In this document: positions 42,308 to 51,301 of the stretch, one piece after another
Layout: every line of letters begins with the position of its first letter
How positions within the stretch are numbered: the stretch's first letter is position 1
Source of the DNA: Lewinella sp. IMCC34183
GTDB taxonomy: Bacteria > Bacteroidota > Bacteroidia > Chitinophagales > Saprospiraceae
NCBI RefSeq assembly: GCF_003390915.1
Contig: NZ_QMEM01000006.1
Span: 1-64,000 of the forward strand
DNA: 64,000 nt
Direction of reading: 5' to 3'
The notes under the pieces: model-generated
The model's database searches: none
Told to the model about the DNA's origin: nothing
Seen by the model: only the letters and a program-made list of their open reading frames with translations
Made by a program: the position numbers and the translations under genes

Positions 42308-44206
42308 TCAGCTCATGTATTCCCAGGCCGTCTGGTAAGTGCCCTGCCGGTCGACGTAGGCCAGGAAGCCGGCGAAGAAGAGGTCATTGCCGATGGTGGC
42401 GCTGTCCCCGATCACCACCAATTGGAGCTTGGCCCGGGTGAGGGCAACGTTCATGCGGCGATAATCGGACAGAAAGCCGATCTCCGAGCGGTTGTTGCTG
42501 CGCACCAGCGACAGGTACACCACGGCCCGCTCGCGGCCCTGGAAGCCGTCGACAGTATTGACGGTGACGTCGAGGTCCGCCAGCGCGGCCACGGACTCCA
42601 GGCGCTCCTCGGCCAGTACCGTCTGTTCGCGGTACGGGCTGATGACGGCCACCCGGGGGAGCGGGTACTCGGGCGGGATGCCGCCCTTCAACTGGAGGAG
42701 GTGCTCGATGAGAATGTCCAGTTCTCCCTCATTGTACCGGCTCTTGAAGCGGGGGTGCAACTTCTCCTCGAAGCCGGTGCCCGCCGTGTCGATAAAAACG
42801 ACGCTTTCGGCCAGCGATACGCCGGGCAGGGTCCGGTCGGCAATGCCGGGGCCGGCCCGCAGCTTACCATCGTAAAAGTATTCGTTGCTGAAGCCCATGA
42901 TCCGCTCGTTCATGCGGTACTGCACCTCGAGCAGGGCGTTGCGGCCGTGACGCTCAAGTGCCTTTTCCAGCAGGGTGATGCCAAACCCGCCACGGTCGGC
43001 TTCCTTGCTCTTCACGGTAGGGGGCAGTTGGTACGGGTCGCCGGCGAGCACGACGCGGTAGGAGCGGCTGATGGGGATCCAGGTAGCCGGCTCCAGGGCC
43101 TGGGCCGCCTCGTCGATGATACAGGTGCGGAACTCCCGGTCGGCCAGCACGGCGCTGGCCGCGCCGACGAGGGTACAGACGATCACGTCGGCGGCGTCGA
43201 GGACATATCCGAGCAGGTGATCCTCCAGCTGCCGGGCCCAGCCGCTGAGGCGGCCGGCCTCGGCGAAGGTCATGCCCTTGTCGCGCCCGCCGCGCATCTT
43301 CTTGGCCTTCCGGCGCAGCTCGGCGGCCTCCTGCCGGAGCTTCTTGACCTGCTTCGTATCGGGGTGGTTAGCGATCTGTACGTCAAGAGTATGCGCCATC
43401 ACGTCTTCCTCTACCCGGCTGATGTTGCCGGTACGTACGACGTTGATGCCGCGGGCGGCCATACGCAGGGTGACGAGGTCGGCCGCGCTGTTGCTGGGCG
43501 CGCAAAAGAGGATCGACTTCTCCGTTTTGATGAGCTCCCCCACCGCGGCCACCAGGGTGGTGGTCTTGCCGGTACCGGGCGGACCGTGAATGAGGCTGAG
43601 GTGGCTGGCCCCCAGGATCTCGCGGACCGCCGCGCGCTGGCTGTCGTTAAGGTCGGTCAGGTGGGCTACGGCCACTTCATCTACGGGACGGTACTCCGCG
43701 GGCCGTACGGCCATAATGACGTCGCGCAGCTCCGCCAGCCGGTTGCCGCGGGCGCTGGCCAGTCCCTCGAGGGCCTTGTCCATCTCCACGTACGTGCGCT
43801 CGTCGAACATCAGGTCCACGCCGATGCCGCCGCGGTGCAGCCAGCCGGGATGGTCTTCACCGCCGAGGATGATCTTCATGCGGTCCTTCTTCACGTACTG
43901 GATGACCCCGGTACGCTGGGGGGAGCGCGCCTCGGCCTGGACGGTGAAGAGATTAATGGAGGTACCGGCGCGAAACTGGTGGGCCTCGTCGCCCTCGCGC
44001 GTCACGATCACGTAGGGGCGCTCCCCGATGCCGTAGTCCGCCTCGCTCACCTGCAGGGGGTACCAGCTGTAGCCCTTCTCCACCCGCTGGACCAGCGGCA
44101 TGGCCTGGATCACTTCCAGGTGCAGGCGGCGCTCCTCCTGCCGTTCCAGGTCCGTCAATTCCCGCAGGCGGGTAATCTCTGCTTGCTGCGCGTCCGTCAT
44201 ACCCAT
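42308..44206 (-). CDS. Superfamily 1 helicase, UPF1/IGHMBP2-like
   Basis: About 632 residues when started at 44206 (MGMTDAQQAE); the ATG at 44200 is equally possible. The motor motifs are complete: LNDSQRAAVREIL (Q motif), SLIHGPPGTGKTTTL (Walker A), CIIDEAAQALEP (Walker B), LAGDPYQLPPT, LLEVQYRMNERIM, VNTVDGFQGRE and MNVALTRAKLQLVV. An N-terminal beta domain and an insertion (about residues 290-340, lysine-rich coiled coil LRQEAAELRRKAKKMRGG) match IGHMBP2-type helicases. The substrate (RNA or DNA) is not evident. Confidence 0.9.
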   Translation of the reverse strand: MGMTDAQQAEITRLRELTDLERQEERRLHLEVIQAMPLVQRVEKGYSWYPLQVSEADYGIGERPYVIVTREGDEAHQFRAGTSINLFTVQAEARSPQRTGVIQYVKKDRMKIILGGEDHPGWLHRGGIGVDLMFDERTYVEMDKALEGLASARGNRLAELRDVIMAVRPAEYRPVDEVAVAHLTDLNDSQRAAVREILGASHLSLIHGPPGTGKTTTLVAAVGELIKTEKSILFCAPSNSAADLVTLRMAARGINVVRTGNISRVEEDVMAHTLDVQIANHPDTKQVKKLRQEAAELRRKAKKMRGGRDKGMTFAEAGRLSGWARQLEDHLLGYVLDAADVIVCTLVGAASAVLADREFRTCIIDEAAQALEPATWIPISRSYRVVLAGDPYQLPPTVKSKEADRGGFGITLLEKALERHGRNALLEVQYRMNERIMGFSNEYFYDGKLRAGPGIADRTLPGVSLAESVVFIDTAGTGFEEKLHPRFKSRYNEGELDILIEHLLQLKGGIPPEYPLPRVAVISPYREQTVLAEERLESVAALADLDVTVNTVDGFQGRERAVVYLSLVRSNNRSEIGFLSDYRRMNVALTRAKLQLVVIGDSATIGNDLFFAGFLAYVDRQGTYQTAWEYMS

Positions 44207-44372
44207 CAGGAAGGGACGGGGGCCGGGAAAGTTCTGTGCACCGGCGGTAGCGCAGTTCTTACGCCTCCAACACCCGACGATGTGCAGGAAAGCAACAAGT
44301 TTTAAAACATCCCCCTCACGGACTGTGTTAAATAAGCACAACTACTTGATTTACAACCCAAAAAACGTAACA

Positions 44373-44975
44373 ATGAAATTTCTTACCCCCCTACTTCTCC
44401 TTGCCGTATCGCTGTTTCTCGTGAGCTGTGGCCCGCAGGTCACCACCGCGCAGCCGACCGACGCCGACCTCAGCAAGTACAAGACCTTCGCCTACCTGCC
44501 CAATGCCGACATTGAAATGACGGATGCAAATATGGACCAGGAAGCAATAAACAGTCGCATCATCGAAACCGTCAACACTCAGATGCAGCAGGAAGGGTAC
44601 CGCCTTAACCGCGACAATCCCGACCTCCTCGTACTCATCAGCGTCAAGAAGGACCAGGAAACCGCTACGGACACCGATCCCGTTTACGCTACCTACCCTT
44701 ATGGTACCTACGGTGTCAACACCGTGAGCCCCTACTACAATAACTACTACTACAACGACTTCTATAACTATGGTGGGGTCGTTGGTTACGACACCGACAC
44801 CTACAATTACACGGAGGGCACCCTGATCATCAGCCTGGTGGATCGCAATTCCAAGAACACCGTCTGGAAAGGTATGACCTCCGAAGCCATCTACAGTGGA
44901 TCCACCACCGAAGAGATCATCGGCCTGGTAGACGATATCTTCGACGAGTACCCCATCAACAATCGGGCTAAGTAA
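44373..44975 (+). CDS. DUF4136 lipoprotein
   Basis: A 200-residue lipoprotein (LLAVSLFLVSC, Cys about 18) with a DUF4136 domain: DLSKYKTFAYLPNADIEM, INSRIIETVNTQMQQEGYRL, NPDLLVLISVKKD and LIISLVDRNSKNTVWKGMTS. A Tyr/Asn-rich segment (about residues 110-150) gives it a prion-like insert. I chose the ATG at 44373; the longer upstream reading is not conserved. It ends 30 nt before a clear terminator. Function unknown, envelope-located. Confidence 0.85.
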   Translation: MKFLTPLLLLAVSLFLVSCGPQVTTAQPTDADLSKYKTFAYLPNADIEMTDANMDQEAINSRIIETVNTQMQQEGYRLNRDNPDLLVLISVKKDQETATDTDPVYATYPYGTYGVNTVSPYYNNYYYNDFYNYGGVVGYDTDTYNYTEGTLIISLVDRNSKNTVWKGMTSEAIYSGSTTEEIIGLVDDIFDEYPINNRAK

Positions 44976-45004
44976 CCGGCCCACTGCCTGAAATAAACCT
45001 ATGC

Positions 45005-45038
45005 GGGGTCGTTGCCAACTGGCAGCGACCCCATTTTT
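45005..45038 (+). terminator. Intrinsic terminator after the DUF4136 gene
   Basis: GGGGTCGTTGCC (45005-45016) pairs with GGCAGCGACCCC (45021-45032, one G-U pair) around a 4-nt loop and is followed by ATTTTT. It overlaps the 3' end of the convergent thioesterase gene by two bases. Confidence 0.9.
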
Positions 45039-45462
45039 ATGCCCCCAGCTTTTGGATTGCCTCCCGCCACTGCTCCGGCAGGGGCGCTTTGACGAGCGTC
45101 CCGTAATCGTACGGGACGATAAGCTGTTTCGTTACCGCGGCCAGCCGGTCGTGGCGTTCGGAGAAGATGGCCGTCTCCATGGTGAATCTATCCTCCTCCA
45201 GCTGTACCGTGCGGGTGCCGACCAGCGCCGTGTCCGGGTAGGTCATCGGGAAAGTGTACTTGCAGTCCTGCCACGCTAATATGGCACCCGTGGCGCCGGG
45301 TCCGAAGCTGGTGTTCACCCCGATGGCCTCGAAGTAGATCACCCGGGCGGTTTCCGCCCAGCGCAGGTATACGAGATTGTTGACATGCTGGGCACTGTCC
45401 ATGTCCCCCCAGTGGACGGGAAAACGGTGCAGGGTAGAGAAGTCGTCGCGGGTAATTTTCAT
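45037..45462 (-). CDS. Acyl-CoA thioesterase, hotdog fold (4HBT family)
   Basis: A 141-residue thioesterase with the 4HBT active-site pattern, VHWGDMDSAQHVNNLVYLRW (catalytic Asp within GDMD), and a WAETARVIYFEAIG helix. It is the last gene of the leftward homogentisate operon, 31 nt after the flavin reductase, and may recycle CoA from acyl-CoA side products. I used the ATG at 45460-45462; the long upstream reading shadows the previous gene. Confidence 0.82.
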   Translation of the reverse strand: MKITRDDFSTLHRFPVHWGDMDSAQHVNNLVYLRWAETARVIYFEAIGVNTSFGPGATGAILAWQDCKYTFPMTYPDTALVGTRTVQLEEDRFTMETAIFSERHDRLAAVTKQLIVPYDYGTLVKAPLPEQWREAIQKLGA

Positions 45463-45493
45463 GGGTCGCAAGATAGGCGGACGTATAGATCCC

Positions 45494-46378
45494 CTACGCC
45501 GGTTCCGAACCCACCCGCTGCAGCAGCACCGCGAGCGCCAGTTCGGCCTCGCCCCGTTCGAGGTAGCGTTTGGCCAGGCGATGCAGGGCGATGGCCCCCT
45601 GCGCCCGGGCGTCGCGTACTTCCTGGCTGGCCTCGGCGCGTTGGAGTAGGGCTTCGTCGGGCAGGGCCTCCAGGTTCCCCAGGCGGCCGAGGTTGTTGCC
45701 GGTAAGTACATCGCTGTTGCGAATGTGGGCGGGCAGGCTGTCTACTCCCATTCCGAGATTGCGGAGCGGTTTGGGGATCTCGAACAGGTTATCATCGGTC
45801 GCGCGGCAGTAGTCGTTGCCGCCCATACGGGCCACCAGGTCGAGCTTGCGGGTATCGAGTTTGCCCTCGGCGTCTAGTACTTGCTCATCGATGTGGATAC
45901 GGACCACCCGGGCAATCACCAGGTTGCCGGCACCCCCGGACTCTCCGAGGGCGATGATATCATCCACCTTGCACTCGAAGGACACGGGGGACTCCTGTAC
46001 GCGCGGCGGGCGAACCACCTCTCCGGCCACTTCCGTAAAGCCGGCCTTGGCAAACTCGTTGGTGCCGGTGGGGTATTCGGTGCTGGCGAGGGAGGTCTGC
46101 TCTACCATGGCGTAGTTGACCACGCTGATCGTGACCTCGGGGACGGCCCGCAGGTTCTCCAGCGTATCCTTGGCACTGCCGTCGCGACCCCGTAGGATCG
46201 GGGAAAATACCAGGATCGGCGGCCGGGTACTGAAGACATTGAAGTAGCTGAAGGGGCTGAGGTTGACGCGTCCTTCGCTATCTACCGTGGAGGCAAATGC
46301 AATGGGACGTGGTGCTACGGCAGTGGATAAGTAACCGTAGAGGTCGCGGGTATCCATATCATTAGGGTCCAGGGTCAT
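45494..46378 (-). CDS. Flavin reductase-family protein (FMN-binding split barrel)
   Basis: A 294-residue protein whose first 200 residues match the flavin reductase/DIM6-NTAB family: APRPIAFASTVDSEGRVNLS, PFSYFNVFSTRPPILVF, NYAMVEQTSLAS and ARVVRIHIDEQVLD. A helical tail (about 230-294) follows. It lies 12 nt downstream of fahA in the homogentisate operon; in Bacteroidota such a gene is often found beside hmgA/fahA, possibly as an electron donor to an oxygenase. Its exact partner is unknown. Confidence 0.8.
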   Translation of the reverse strand: MTLDPNDMDTRDLYGYLSTAVAPRPIAFASTVDSEGRVNLSPFSYFNVFSTRPPILVFSPILRGRDGSAKDTLENLRAVPEVTISVVNYAMVEQTSLASTEYPTGTNEFAKAGFTEVAGEVVRPPRVQESPVSFECKVDDIIALGESGGAGNLVIARVVRIHIDEQVLDAEGKLDTRKLDLVARMGGNDYCRATDDNLFEIPKPLRNLGMGVDSLPAHIRNSDVLTGNNLGRLGNLEALPDEALLQRAEASQEVRDARAQGAIALHRLAKRYLERGEAELALAVLLQRVGSEPA

Positions 46379-46390
46379 AGCGTTTTCTGA

Positions 46391-47581
46391 TTAAGGCTGA
46401 TTGTTAAGTGCGGCTTGCACGGTTCCGGTGGCACTGCCGAAGCCTACGCGGGAAGATCCGGCACCGGCGTGCCCGTGCAGGGTCACGGTGTCTCCGTCGG
46501 CAAGAAACTCACCCCGCTTGCCGTTTTCGGTGATCTCCAGCAGGGAACCGTAGGCGTCCACACCGGGACCGGAGATCGTACCGGAGGCCAGCAGATCCCC
46601 CACGCGGACGTTGCAGCCGTTGCTGGTGTGGTGGGCCAGTTGCTGTCGCATGCTCCAGTAGAGGTGGCGGAAATTGGAGCGGCAGACGGTGCGGTCATTG
46701 ATCGTCACGCGCAGGTCGATGTCGTAGTGAGCGGGGGTGGTAGTCCGGAGATAGGGAAGTACCTCGGGGTCCTGCTCGGGACCGGCGACGCGAAAGGGCT
46801 CCAGGGCCTCCAGGGGCACGATCCAGGGGGAGACGGAGGAAGCGAAGCTCTTGCCGAGGAAGGGCCCCAGGGGCACGTATTCCCAGCGCTGGATATCGCG
46901 GGCGGACCAGTCGTTGAACAGAAAGAGGCCGAAGATGTAGTCTTCCGTTTCCGCGATCGGAACGGGCTCTCCCAGCCGGGACTCCTTACCGATCACGAAG
47001 GCCACTTCGAGCTCGAAGTCTAGGCGTTGGCTTGGTCCAAATACGGGGCGGTCAGCGTCAGGCAGCATCGTTTGCCCCAGTGGGCGCCGAACGTCAGTCC
47101 CGCTGACCACGATCGAGGAGGCCCGCCCGTGGTACCCGACCGGCAGGTGGCGCCAGTTGGGCAGCAGGGCGTTCTCCGGATCGCGGAACATGCGGCCGAC
47201 ATTGGTAGCGTGCTCGATGCTGGAGTAGAAGTCGGTGTAGTCGCCTATCCGCACGGGGAGGTGGAGGGTCGCTTCGGACATCGGTACCAGGTGTTCCGGC
47301 CGAACCACGCCCGCCCCGCCTTCGCGAAGCCACCCTTGCACCTGCGTCCGCGCCCTGGAAGTCACGCATTTACTCAGCGCGATGAAGTCGTTCAGTACCG
47401 GCTGATTAAACACCTCGGGGTCGAAGTCAAAGGCCCCCGTACGGGCCAGGGCGTACAGGTCGAGGATGTCCTTCCCCACCGCCATGCCCGCGCGGGGACT
47501 ACGGTCGGCGGTGGAGAAGATGCCATAGGGCAGGTTGGCTAGGGTAAAGTCGGAGCCGTCCGGAATGCGCAACTCAATCAT
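46391..47581 (-). CDS. fahA: Fumarylacetoacetase
   Basis: Hydrolyses fumarylacetoacetate to fumarate and acetoacetate, the last step of tyrosine/homogentisate breakdown. At 396 residues it is near the family length of about 420. The N-terminal domain (about 1-110) is followed by the catalytic FAH fold: DYTDFYSSIEHATNVG (metal Asp), LDFELEVAFVIGK, FNDWSARDIQRWEY and LGPFLGKSFASSVSPW, with a SGTISGP motif. It overlaps the 3' end of hmgA by 8 bp. Confidence 0.92.
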   Translation of the reverse strand: MIELRIPDGSDFTLANLPYGIFSTADRSPRAGMAVGKDILDLYALARTGAFDFDPEVFNQPVLNDFIALSKCVTSRARTQVQGWLREGGAGVVRPEHLVPMSEATLHLPVRIGDYTDFYSSIEHATNVGRMFRDPENALLPNWRHLPVGYHGRASSIVVSGTDVRRPLGQTMLPDADRPVFGPSQRLDFELEVAFVIGKESRLGEPVPIAETEDYIFGLFLFNDWSARDIQRWEYVPLGPFLGKSFASSVSPWIVPLEALEPFRVAGPEQDPEVLPYLRTTTPAHYDIDLRVTINDRTVCRSNFRHLYWSMRQQLAHHTSNGCNVRVGDLLASGTISGPGVDAYGSLLEITENGKRGEFLADGDTVTLHGHAGAGSSRVGFGSATGTVQAALNNQP

Positions 47582-48737
47582 GGGCGAACCAGGATTGGTA
47601 GTACTTGCCGTCGTCGATCTTGGCGGCCTCGGCGGTCACCTGCAGGGGCCGAAAGGTGTCTACCATGACGGCCAGTTCCTCGGTACCTTTCTTGCCGATG
47701 CTGCCCTCGTAGGTGCCCGGGTGCGGTCCGTGGGGAATGCCGCCGGGGTGTAGCGTCAGGTAGCCGGGACCGATGCCGGTGCGGCTCATGAAGTCGCCGT
47801 CGACGTAGTAGAGCACCTCGTCGGAATCGATGTTGCTGTGGTTGTACGGCGCCGGAATCGCCTGCGGGTGGTAGTCGTAGAGCCGCGGGCAGAAAGAGCA
47901 GACGACGAACGACTTCGTCTCAAAAGTCTGGTGGACGGGGGGCGGCTGGTGGACGCGGCCGGTGATCGGCTCGAAATTGTGGATGCTGAAGCCGTATGGG
48001 AAGTTGTAGCCGTCCCAGCCGACGACATCGAAGGGGTGGGTGGCGTAGACGAGCTCGTGAAGCATGCCTTGCTTCTTGATCTTGACGACGAAGTCGCCCT
48101 CCTCGATGTGGGTTTCGAGGTCCTGGGGCAGCTTGTAGTCGCGCTCGGTAAAGGGCGAATGCTCAAGGAGTTGTCCGAAGTGGTTACGGTACCGCTTTGG
48201 GGTATAGATCGGGTCGGCGGATTCGGTGTAGAAGATGCGGTTGTCCTCGGTATCGAAGTCGATCTGGTAGATCACGCCTCGCGGGATGACGAGGTAGTCG
48301 CCGTACTCGAAGGGGATATTGCCGAGGAAGGTACGGAGGGTGCCGGTGCCGCGGTGGACGAAGAGGAGCTCGTCGGCGTCGGCGTTCTTGTAGAAATAGT
48401 CGCGCAGGCTCTTGCGGGGGGCGGCCACGCCGATGGTGACGTCGCTGTTGGTGAGCAGCGGCTTGCGGGAGGCGAGGTAATCATCTTCGGGAGCCACGTC
48501 GAAGCCGAGCAACTTGCGGGCGGTGATGGTCTTTTCCTCGGCAATTCGGGGGCTGAGGTCGGTCTTGCCGCGGATCTCCTTCACCTGGGTGGGCCGGCCG
48601 GCGTGGTACATCAGCGAGGACATGCCGTCGAAGCCGACGGTGCCGAACAGCTGCTCGTTATAGAGCGAGCCGTCGGACTGGCGAAACTGGGTGTGCCGTT
48701 TGGGGGGTAGCTTCCCGAGGCGATGGTAAATGGGCAT
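47574..48737 (-). CDS. hmgA: Homogentisate 1,2-dioxygenase
   Basis: Opens the ring of homogentisate to maleylacetoacetate, using non-haem iron. 387 residues. Family features include GFDGMSSLMYHAGRPTQVKE, LLFVHRGTGTLRTFLGNIPF, YGDYLVIPRGVIYQID and the iron-ligand region YNHSNIDSDEVLYYVDGDF with a late HPGGIPHGPHPGTYEGS. It is first in the operon. The palindrome/20-mer element at 48792-48894 lies in its upstream region. A hydroxyphenylpyruvate dioxygenase gene and a maleylacetoacetate isomerase gene are not in the window. Confidence 0.93.
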   Translation of the reverse strand: MPIYHRLGKLPPKRHTQFRQSDGSLYNEQLFGTVGFDGMSSLMYHAGRPTQVKEIRGKTDLSPRIAEEKTITARKLLGFDVAPEDDYLASRKPLLTNSDVTIGVAAPRKSLRDYFYKNADADELLFVHRGTGTLRTFLGNIPFEYGDYLVIPRGVIYQIDFDTEDNRIFYTESADPIYTPKRYRNHFGQLLEHSPFTERDYKLPQDLETHIEEGDFVVKIKKQGMLHELVYATHPFDVVGWDGYNFPYGFSIHNFEPITGRVHQPPPVHQTFETKSFVVCSFCPRLYDYHPQAIPAPYNHSNIDSDEVLYYVDGDFMSRTGIGPGYLTLHPGGIPHGPHPGTYEGSIGKKGTEELAVMVDTFRPLQVTAEAAKIDDGKYYQSWFAHD

Positions 48738-48791
48738 GATCGAAAGACTTTGTTGTTAGGACAACTGTTTATGGGGGAAGGTTCAGTTGCT

Positions 48792-48894
48792 AGTGGCCGG
48801 TCGGGTAGTGGACCGGCCACTACTCGCCGGTCCACTACCCGACCGGCCACTCACGCGTCGGACCAATCCGCCAAAATTAACCCACAGTTAACAT
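48792..48894 (-). promoter_or_regulatory. Composite element: 26-bp-arm hairpin plus conserved 20-mer
   Basis: Arms at 48792-48817 and 48826-48851 are exact complements (26 bp; starts AGTGGCCGGTCGGGTAGTGG) with an 8-nt loop. After 23 nt comes AATTAACCCACAGTTAACAT (48875-48894), matching the copy at 28763-28782 in 18 of 20 bases at the same spacing. An exact -7 box TAATTTTG occurs on the minus strand at 48872-48879, so hmgA transcription would start inside the module and carry the hairpin in its leader. The enoyl-CoA hydratase gene diverges on the other side. Confidence 0.6.
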
Positions 48895-48934
48895 ACGGCG
48901 CGACCCTCCGCCGCCGCGCGCTTATCTTCCCCCC

Positions 48935-49711
48935 ATGCCCGACTACACCTCCCTCCGCGTCACCGTCGAAGAACGCCTCGCCACCGTCACCCTCGACCAC
49001 GGCAAGGTCAATGCCATCGACGCGACCCTCTCCCGCGACCTGAAGGCCGCCTTTCTCGACCTGGCCCAGGACCGCACCGTCGACGGCGTCGTCCTCGCCG
49101 GCCGGCCCCACTGCTTCTGCGCAGGGCTCAACGTCATGGCCTTGGCGACTTCGGACCGCGAGGGATTGCGCGAGTTCTTCTTCACCTACCTGGCGGCCCT
49201 GCAGACGCTGGTACGCTTCGAGAAACCGCTGGTAGCGGCCGTCACCGGCTTCGCGCCCGCGGGCGGTACCATCCTGGCGCTGACCGCCGACTACCGCGTC
49301 ATGGGCCGGGGGGAGAAGCATACCGTCGGCATGAACGAGTTCAACATGAGCCTACAGATCCCCCGGATGATGGCGGATATCTACGCCCACTACCGCGGCA
49401 GCACGGCCGCCTGGGCCGACGTGCAGCTGGCCCGCATGTACGACAGCGAGGCCGCACTCGCCGCCGGCCTCGCCGACGAATCGGTGGCCGTGGAGGATGT
49501 CCTCGCCCGCGCCCGCGCCCACTGCCGTCGCCTGGCCCGGATCCACCCGCCGGTATACCGCCGCACCAAGCGCTACCTGCGCGGCGGTCTACTGGCCGCC
49601 GTGGACCACGACCTGGACGCACTGGTCGACGTCATCGCGGAAGATTTCGACGACCCCGTTTTCAAGAAAATGATGGAACTCTTCGTCCGCCAGCTCAACC
49701 AGGCCGGCTAG
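48935..49711 (+). CDS. Enoyl-CoA hydratase/isomerase family protein
   Basis: A crotonase-fold protein of 258 residues. The oxyanion-hole segments are VVLAGRPHCFCAGLNVMAL and AAVTGFAPAGGTILALTADY. The usual catalytic Glu positions are less clear, so hydratase versus isomerase or another crotonase activity cannot be settled. It is divergent from hmgA and may act on fatty or aromatic acyl-CoA. A TATCTTCC box (48923-48930) ends just 4 nt before the ATG. Its 3' end overlaps the convergent DoxX gene by 4 bp. Confidence 0.85.
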   Translation: MPDYTSLRVTVEERLATVTLDHGKVNAIDATLSRDLKAAFLDLAQDRTVDGVVLAGRPHCFCAGLNVMALATSDREGLREFFFTYLAALQTLVRFEKPLVAAVTGFAPAGGTILALTADYRVMGRGEKHTVGMNEFNMSLQIPRMMADIYAHYRGSTAAWADVQLARMYDSEAALAAGLADESVAVEDVLARARAHCRRLARIHPPVYRRTKRYLRGGLLAAVDHDLDALVDVIAEDFDDPVFKKMMELFVRQLNQAG

Positions 49712-50130
49712 CCCCGCACACGGGTGGTGGCGAACAGGCGGCGCAGGCGGAAGCGGCCGCTTACGTGAGTAGCCGCCAGCAGCAGCCCGCCCATGATCGC
49801 CAGGTTCTTCATGAAGAAGAGGCTCTGCAAGCGGTACGCCTCCGTACCGGCCGTCTCGTCCCAGAAATCGTGCACGATGAAGGTGAGCGGCACCCAGTAG
49901 ATCAGCAGCAGCACGGCCCCCAGGCGCATCCGGTACCCGAGCAGGATCATCAGCCCCCCCAGCAGCAGGAGCAGGATGGCCCCGTACAGCAGGAAGTCCT
50001 GGTTCCACGTCAGGCCGTAAATCGTCATGGCCTCCCGGTTGAGCCGCTCAAACGCGAAGTAGTCGTACGCCTCGAAGAAGAAGATGAACGACAGCAGTAT
50101 CCGCCCGATAAGATCGAAGATGTCTTGCAT
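49708..50130 (-). CDS. DoxX-family membrane protein
   Basis: A small inner-membrane protein of 140 residues with four hydrophobic segments (for example LIGRILLSFIFFFEAYDYF and LYGAILLLLLGGLMILLGYR) and the pattern YWVPLTFIVHDFWD typical of DoxX/SURF4-like proteins. Function is unknown; some members associate with redox enzymes. The exact TACCTTTG box six bases before its start implies a leaderless mRNA. Confidence 0.85.
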   Translation of the reverse strand: MQDIFDLIGRILLSFIFFFEAYDYFAFERLNREAMTIYGLTWNQDFLLYGAILLLLLGGLMILLGYRMRLGAVLLLIYWVPLTFIVHDFWDETAGTEAYRLQSLFFMKNLAIMGGLLLAATHVSGRFRLRRLFATTRVRG

Positions 50131-50135
50131 TGCGA

Positions 50136-50143
50136 CAAAGGTA
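50136..50143 (-). promoter_or_regulatory. -7 box TACCTTTG of the doxX-like gene
   Basis: The minus strand reads TACCTTTG, an exact TAnnTTTG match, ending 5 nt before the start codon at 50130. Transcription would begin at or within a few bases of the ATG. Confidence 0.65.
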
Positions 50144-50307
50144 CGTTTGGCGCGCGCTTCCCGGGGCGGGGCCGCGGGTGCGGGGTCCGTTCCGCAACCG
50201 GTGTCGTGCGGGCTTCACGCCGGTGGTTTGGCGGATACCCCGACAACTTTTCCACCCCCCGCAGCCTTTTTAGCTGCGGTGGCGGGTTGCCACCCAAGCC
50301 CCCCTTT

Positions 50308-51297
50308 ATGCGCGTATTACGAACCCTATTCGCCCTTTTCGTGCTGACCCTCCTGCCCGGGATGGTCCTACGGGCCCAGGTGGCCGATCCGGAAACCGAC
50401 GCGGCCCTGGCCGACGCCCCCTTCCAGGTGCCCACCGTCAACGATACCAGCCTGCTGTGGCGAATCACGGGAGCGGACGTTGCCGAGCCCAGCTATCTCT
50501 ACGGTACCATTCACATTATTCCCGAGGAAGACTACTTCCTGGACAATCACGTGGTGCGCGCCGCCAACGACGTCGAGGCCTTGTTCTTCGAGATCGACCC
50601 CCGGGAAATGCAGAACCCCGCCGCGATCATGGGCCTCATGGGCAAGATCACGATGCGCAACGATACCAGCCTGCAGGACCTGCTCAGCCCGGCGCGCTAC
50701 GACAGCGTCGCTACCTACTTCAACGACCGCGGAATGCCCTTCTTCATCTTCCAGAAGATGAAGCCGATGTTTCTCTCCGCCATGGTCGGCCAGGACATGG
50801 GGGCCGGCAACCCCTTCGGCGGTGGCGACCCCGGTGCCGGAATGGGAGGGATGCGCAGCTACGAACTCGAACTCAGCAAGATCGCCGAGGCCGCCGGTAA
50901 GGACATCGCGGGCCTCGAGACCATGGACTTCCAGCTGGGCCTGTTCGACAGCATCCCCTACTCCATCCAGGCCGAAATGCTCTACCGCTCCATCTCCGAC
51001 GATATGGCCCAGACAATGACCGACGGCGACAGCCAGATGGACCAGATGGTGGCCATGTACAAGCGCAGGGCGGTTGCGGAGATGTCGCAACTCATCTCGT
51101 CCGAAAGCGAAGGCTTCGGCAACTTCGAGGAACTGCTCGTCGTTCGCCGCAACGAAAAGTGGGTGCCGGAGATCGCCGCGCGCCTGACCGCCTCCCCTAC
51201 CCTGTACGCGGTGGGCGCGGGCCACCTGGGCGGCGAGCGCGGGGTCATTGCCCTGCTCCGGGCCGAAGGACTCACGGTAGAACCCGTTTACGAATAG
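50308..51297 (+). CDS. TraB/GumN-family protein
   Basis: A 329-residue exported protein with a signal peptide (MRVLRTLFALFVLTLLPGMVLRA cleaved around residue 23). The two GxxH motifs of the TraB/GumN (Tiki-like) superfamily are present: YLYGTIHIIPEEDYFLDN near residue 65 and YAVGAGHLGGERGVIALLR near the C terminus, with an acidic EIDPREM between. Tiki homologues are metalloproteases, so hydrolytic activity is possible but unproven here. It ends 4 nt before argB, suggesting co-transcription without an obvious link. Confidence 0.82.
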   Translation: MRVLRTLFALFVLTLLPGMVLRAQVADPETDAALADAPFQVPTVNDTSLLWRITGADVAEPSYLYGTIHIIPEEDYFLDNHVVRAANDVEALFFEIDPREMQNPAAIMGLMGKITMRNDTSLQDLLSPARYDSVATYFNDRGMPFFIFQKMKPMFLSAMVGQDMGAGNPFGGGDPGAGMGGMRSYELELSKIAEAAGKDIAGLETMDFQLGLFDSIPYSIQAEMLYRSISDDMAQTMTDGDSQMDQMVAMYKRRAVAEMSQLISSESEGFGNFEELLVVRRNEKWVPEIAARLTASPTLYAVGAGHLGGERGVIALLRAEGLTVEPVYE

Positions 51298-51301
51298 TAC
51301 T

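Noticed and set aside
42422-44305. 627-codon plus-strand ORF opposite the helicase gene
   Set aside because: Its translation is Val/Gly/His-rich without domains, while the minus strand contains every helicase motif.
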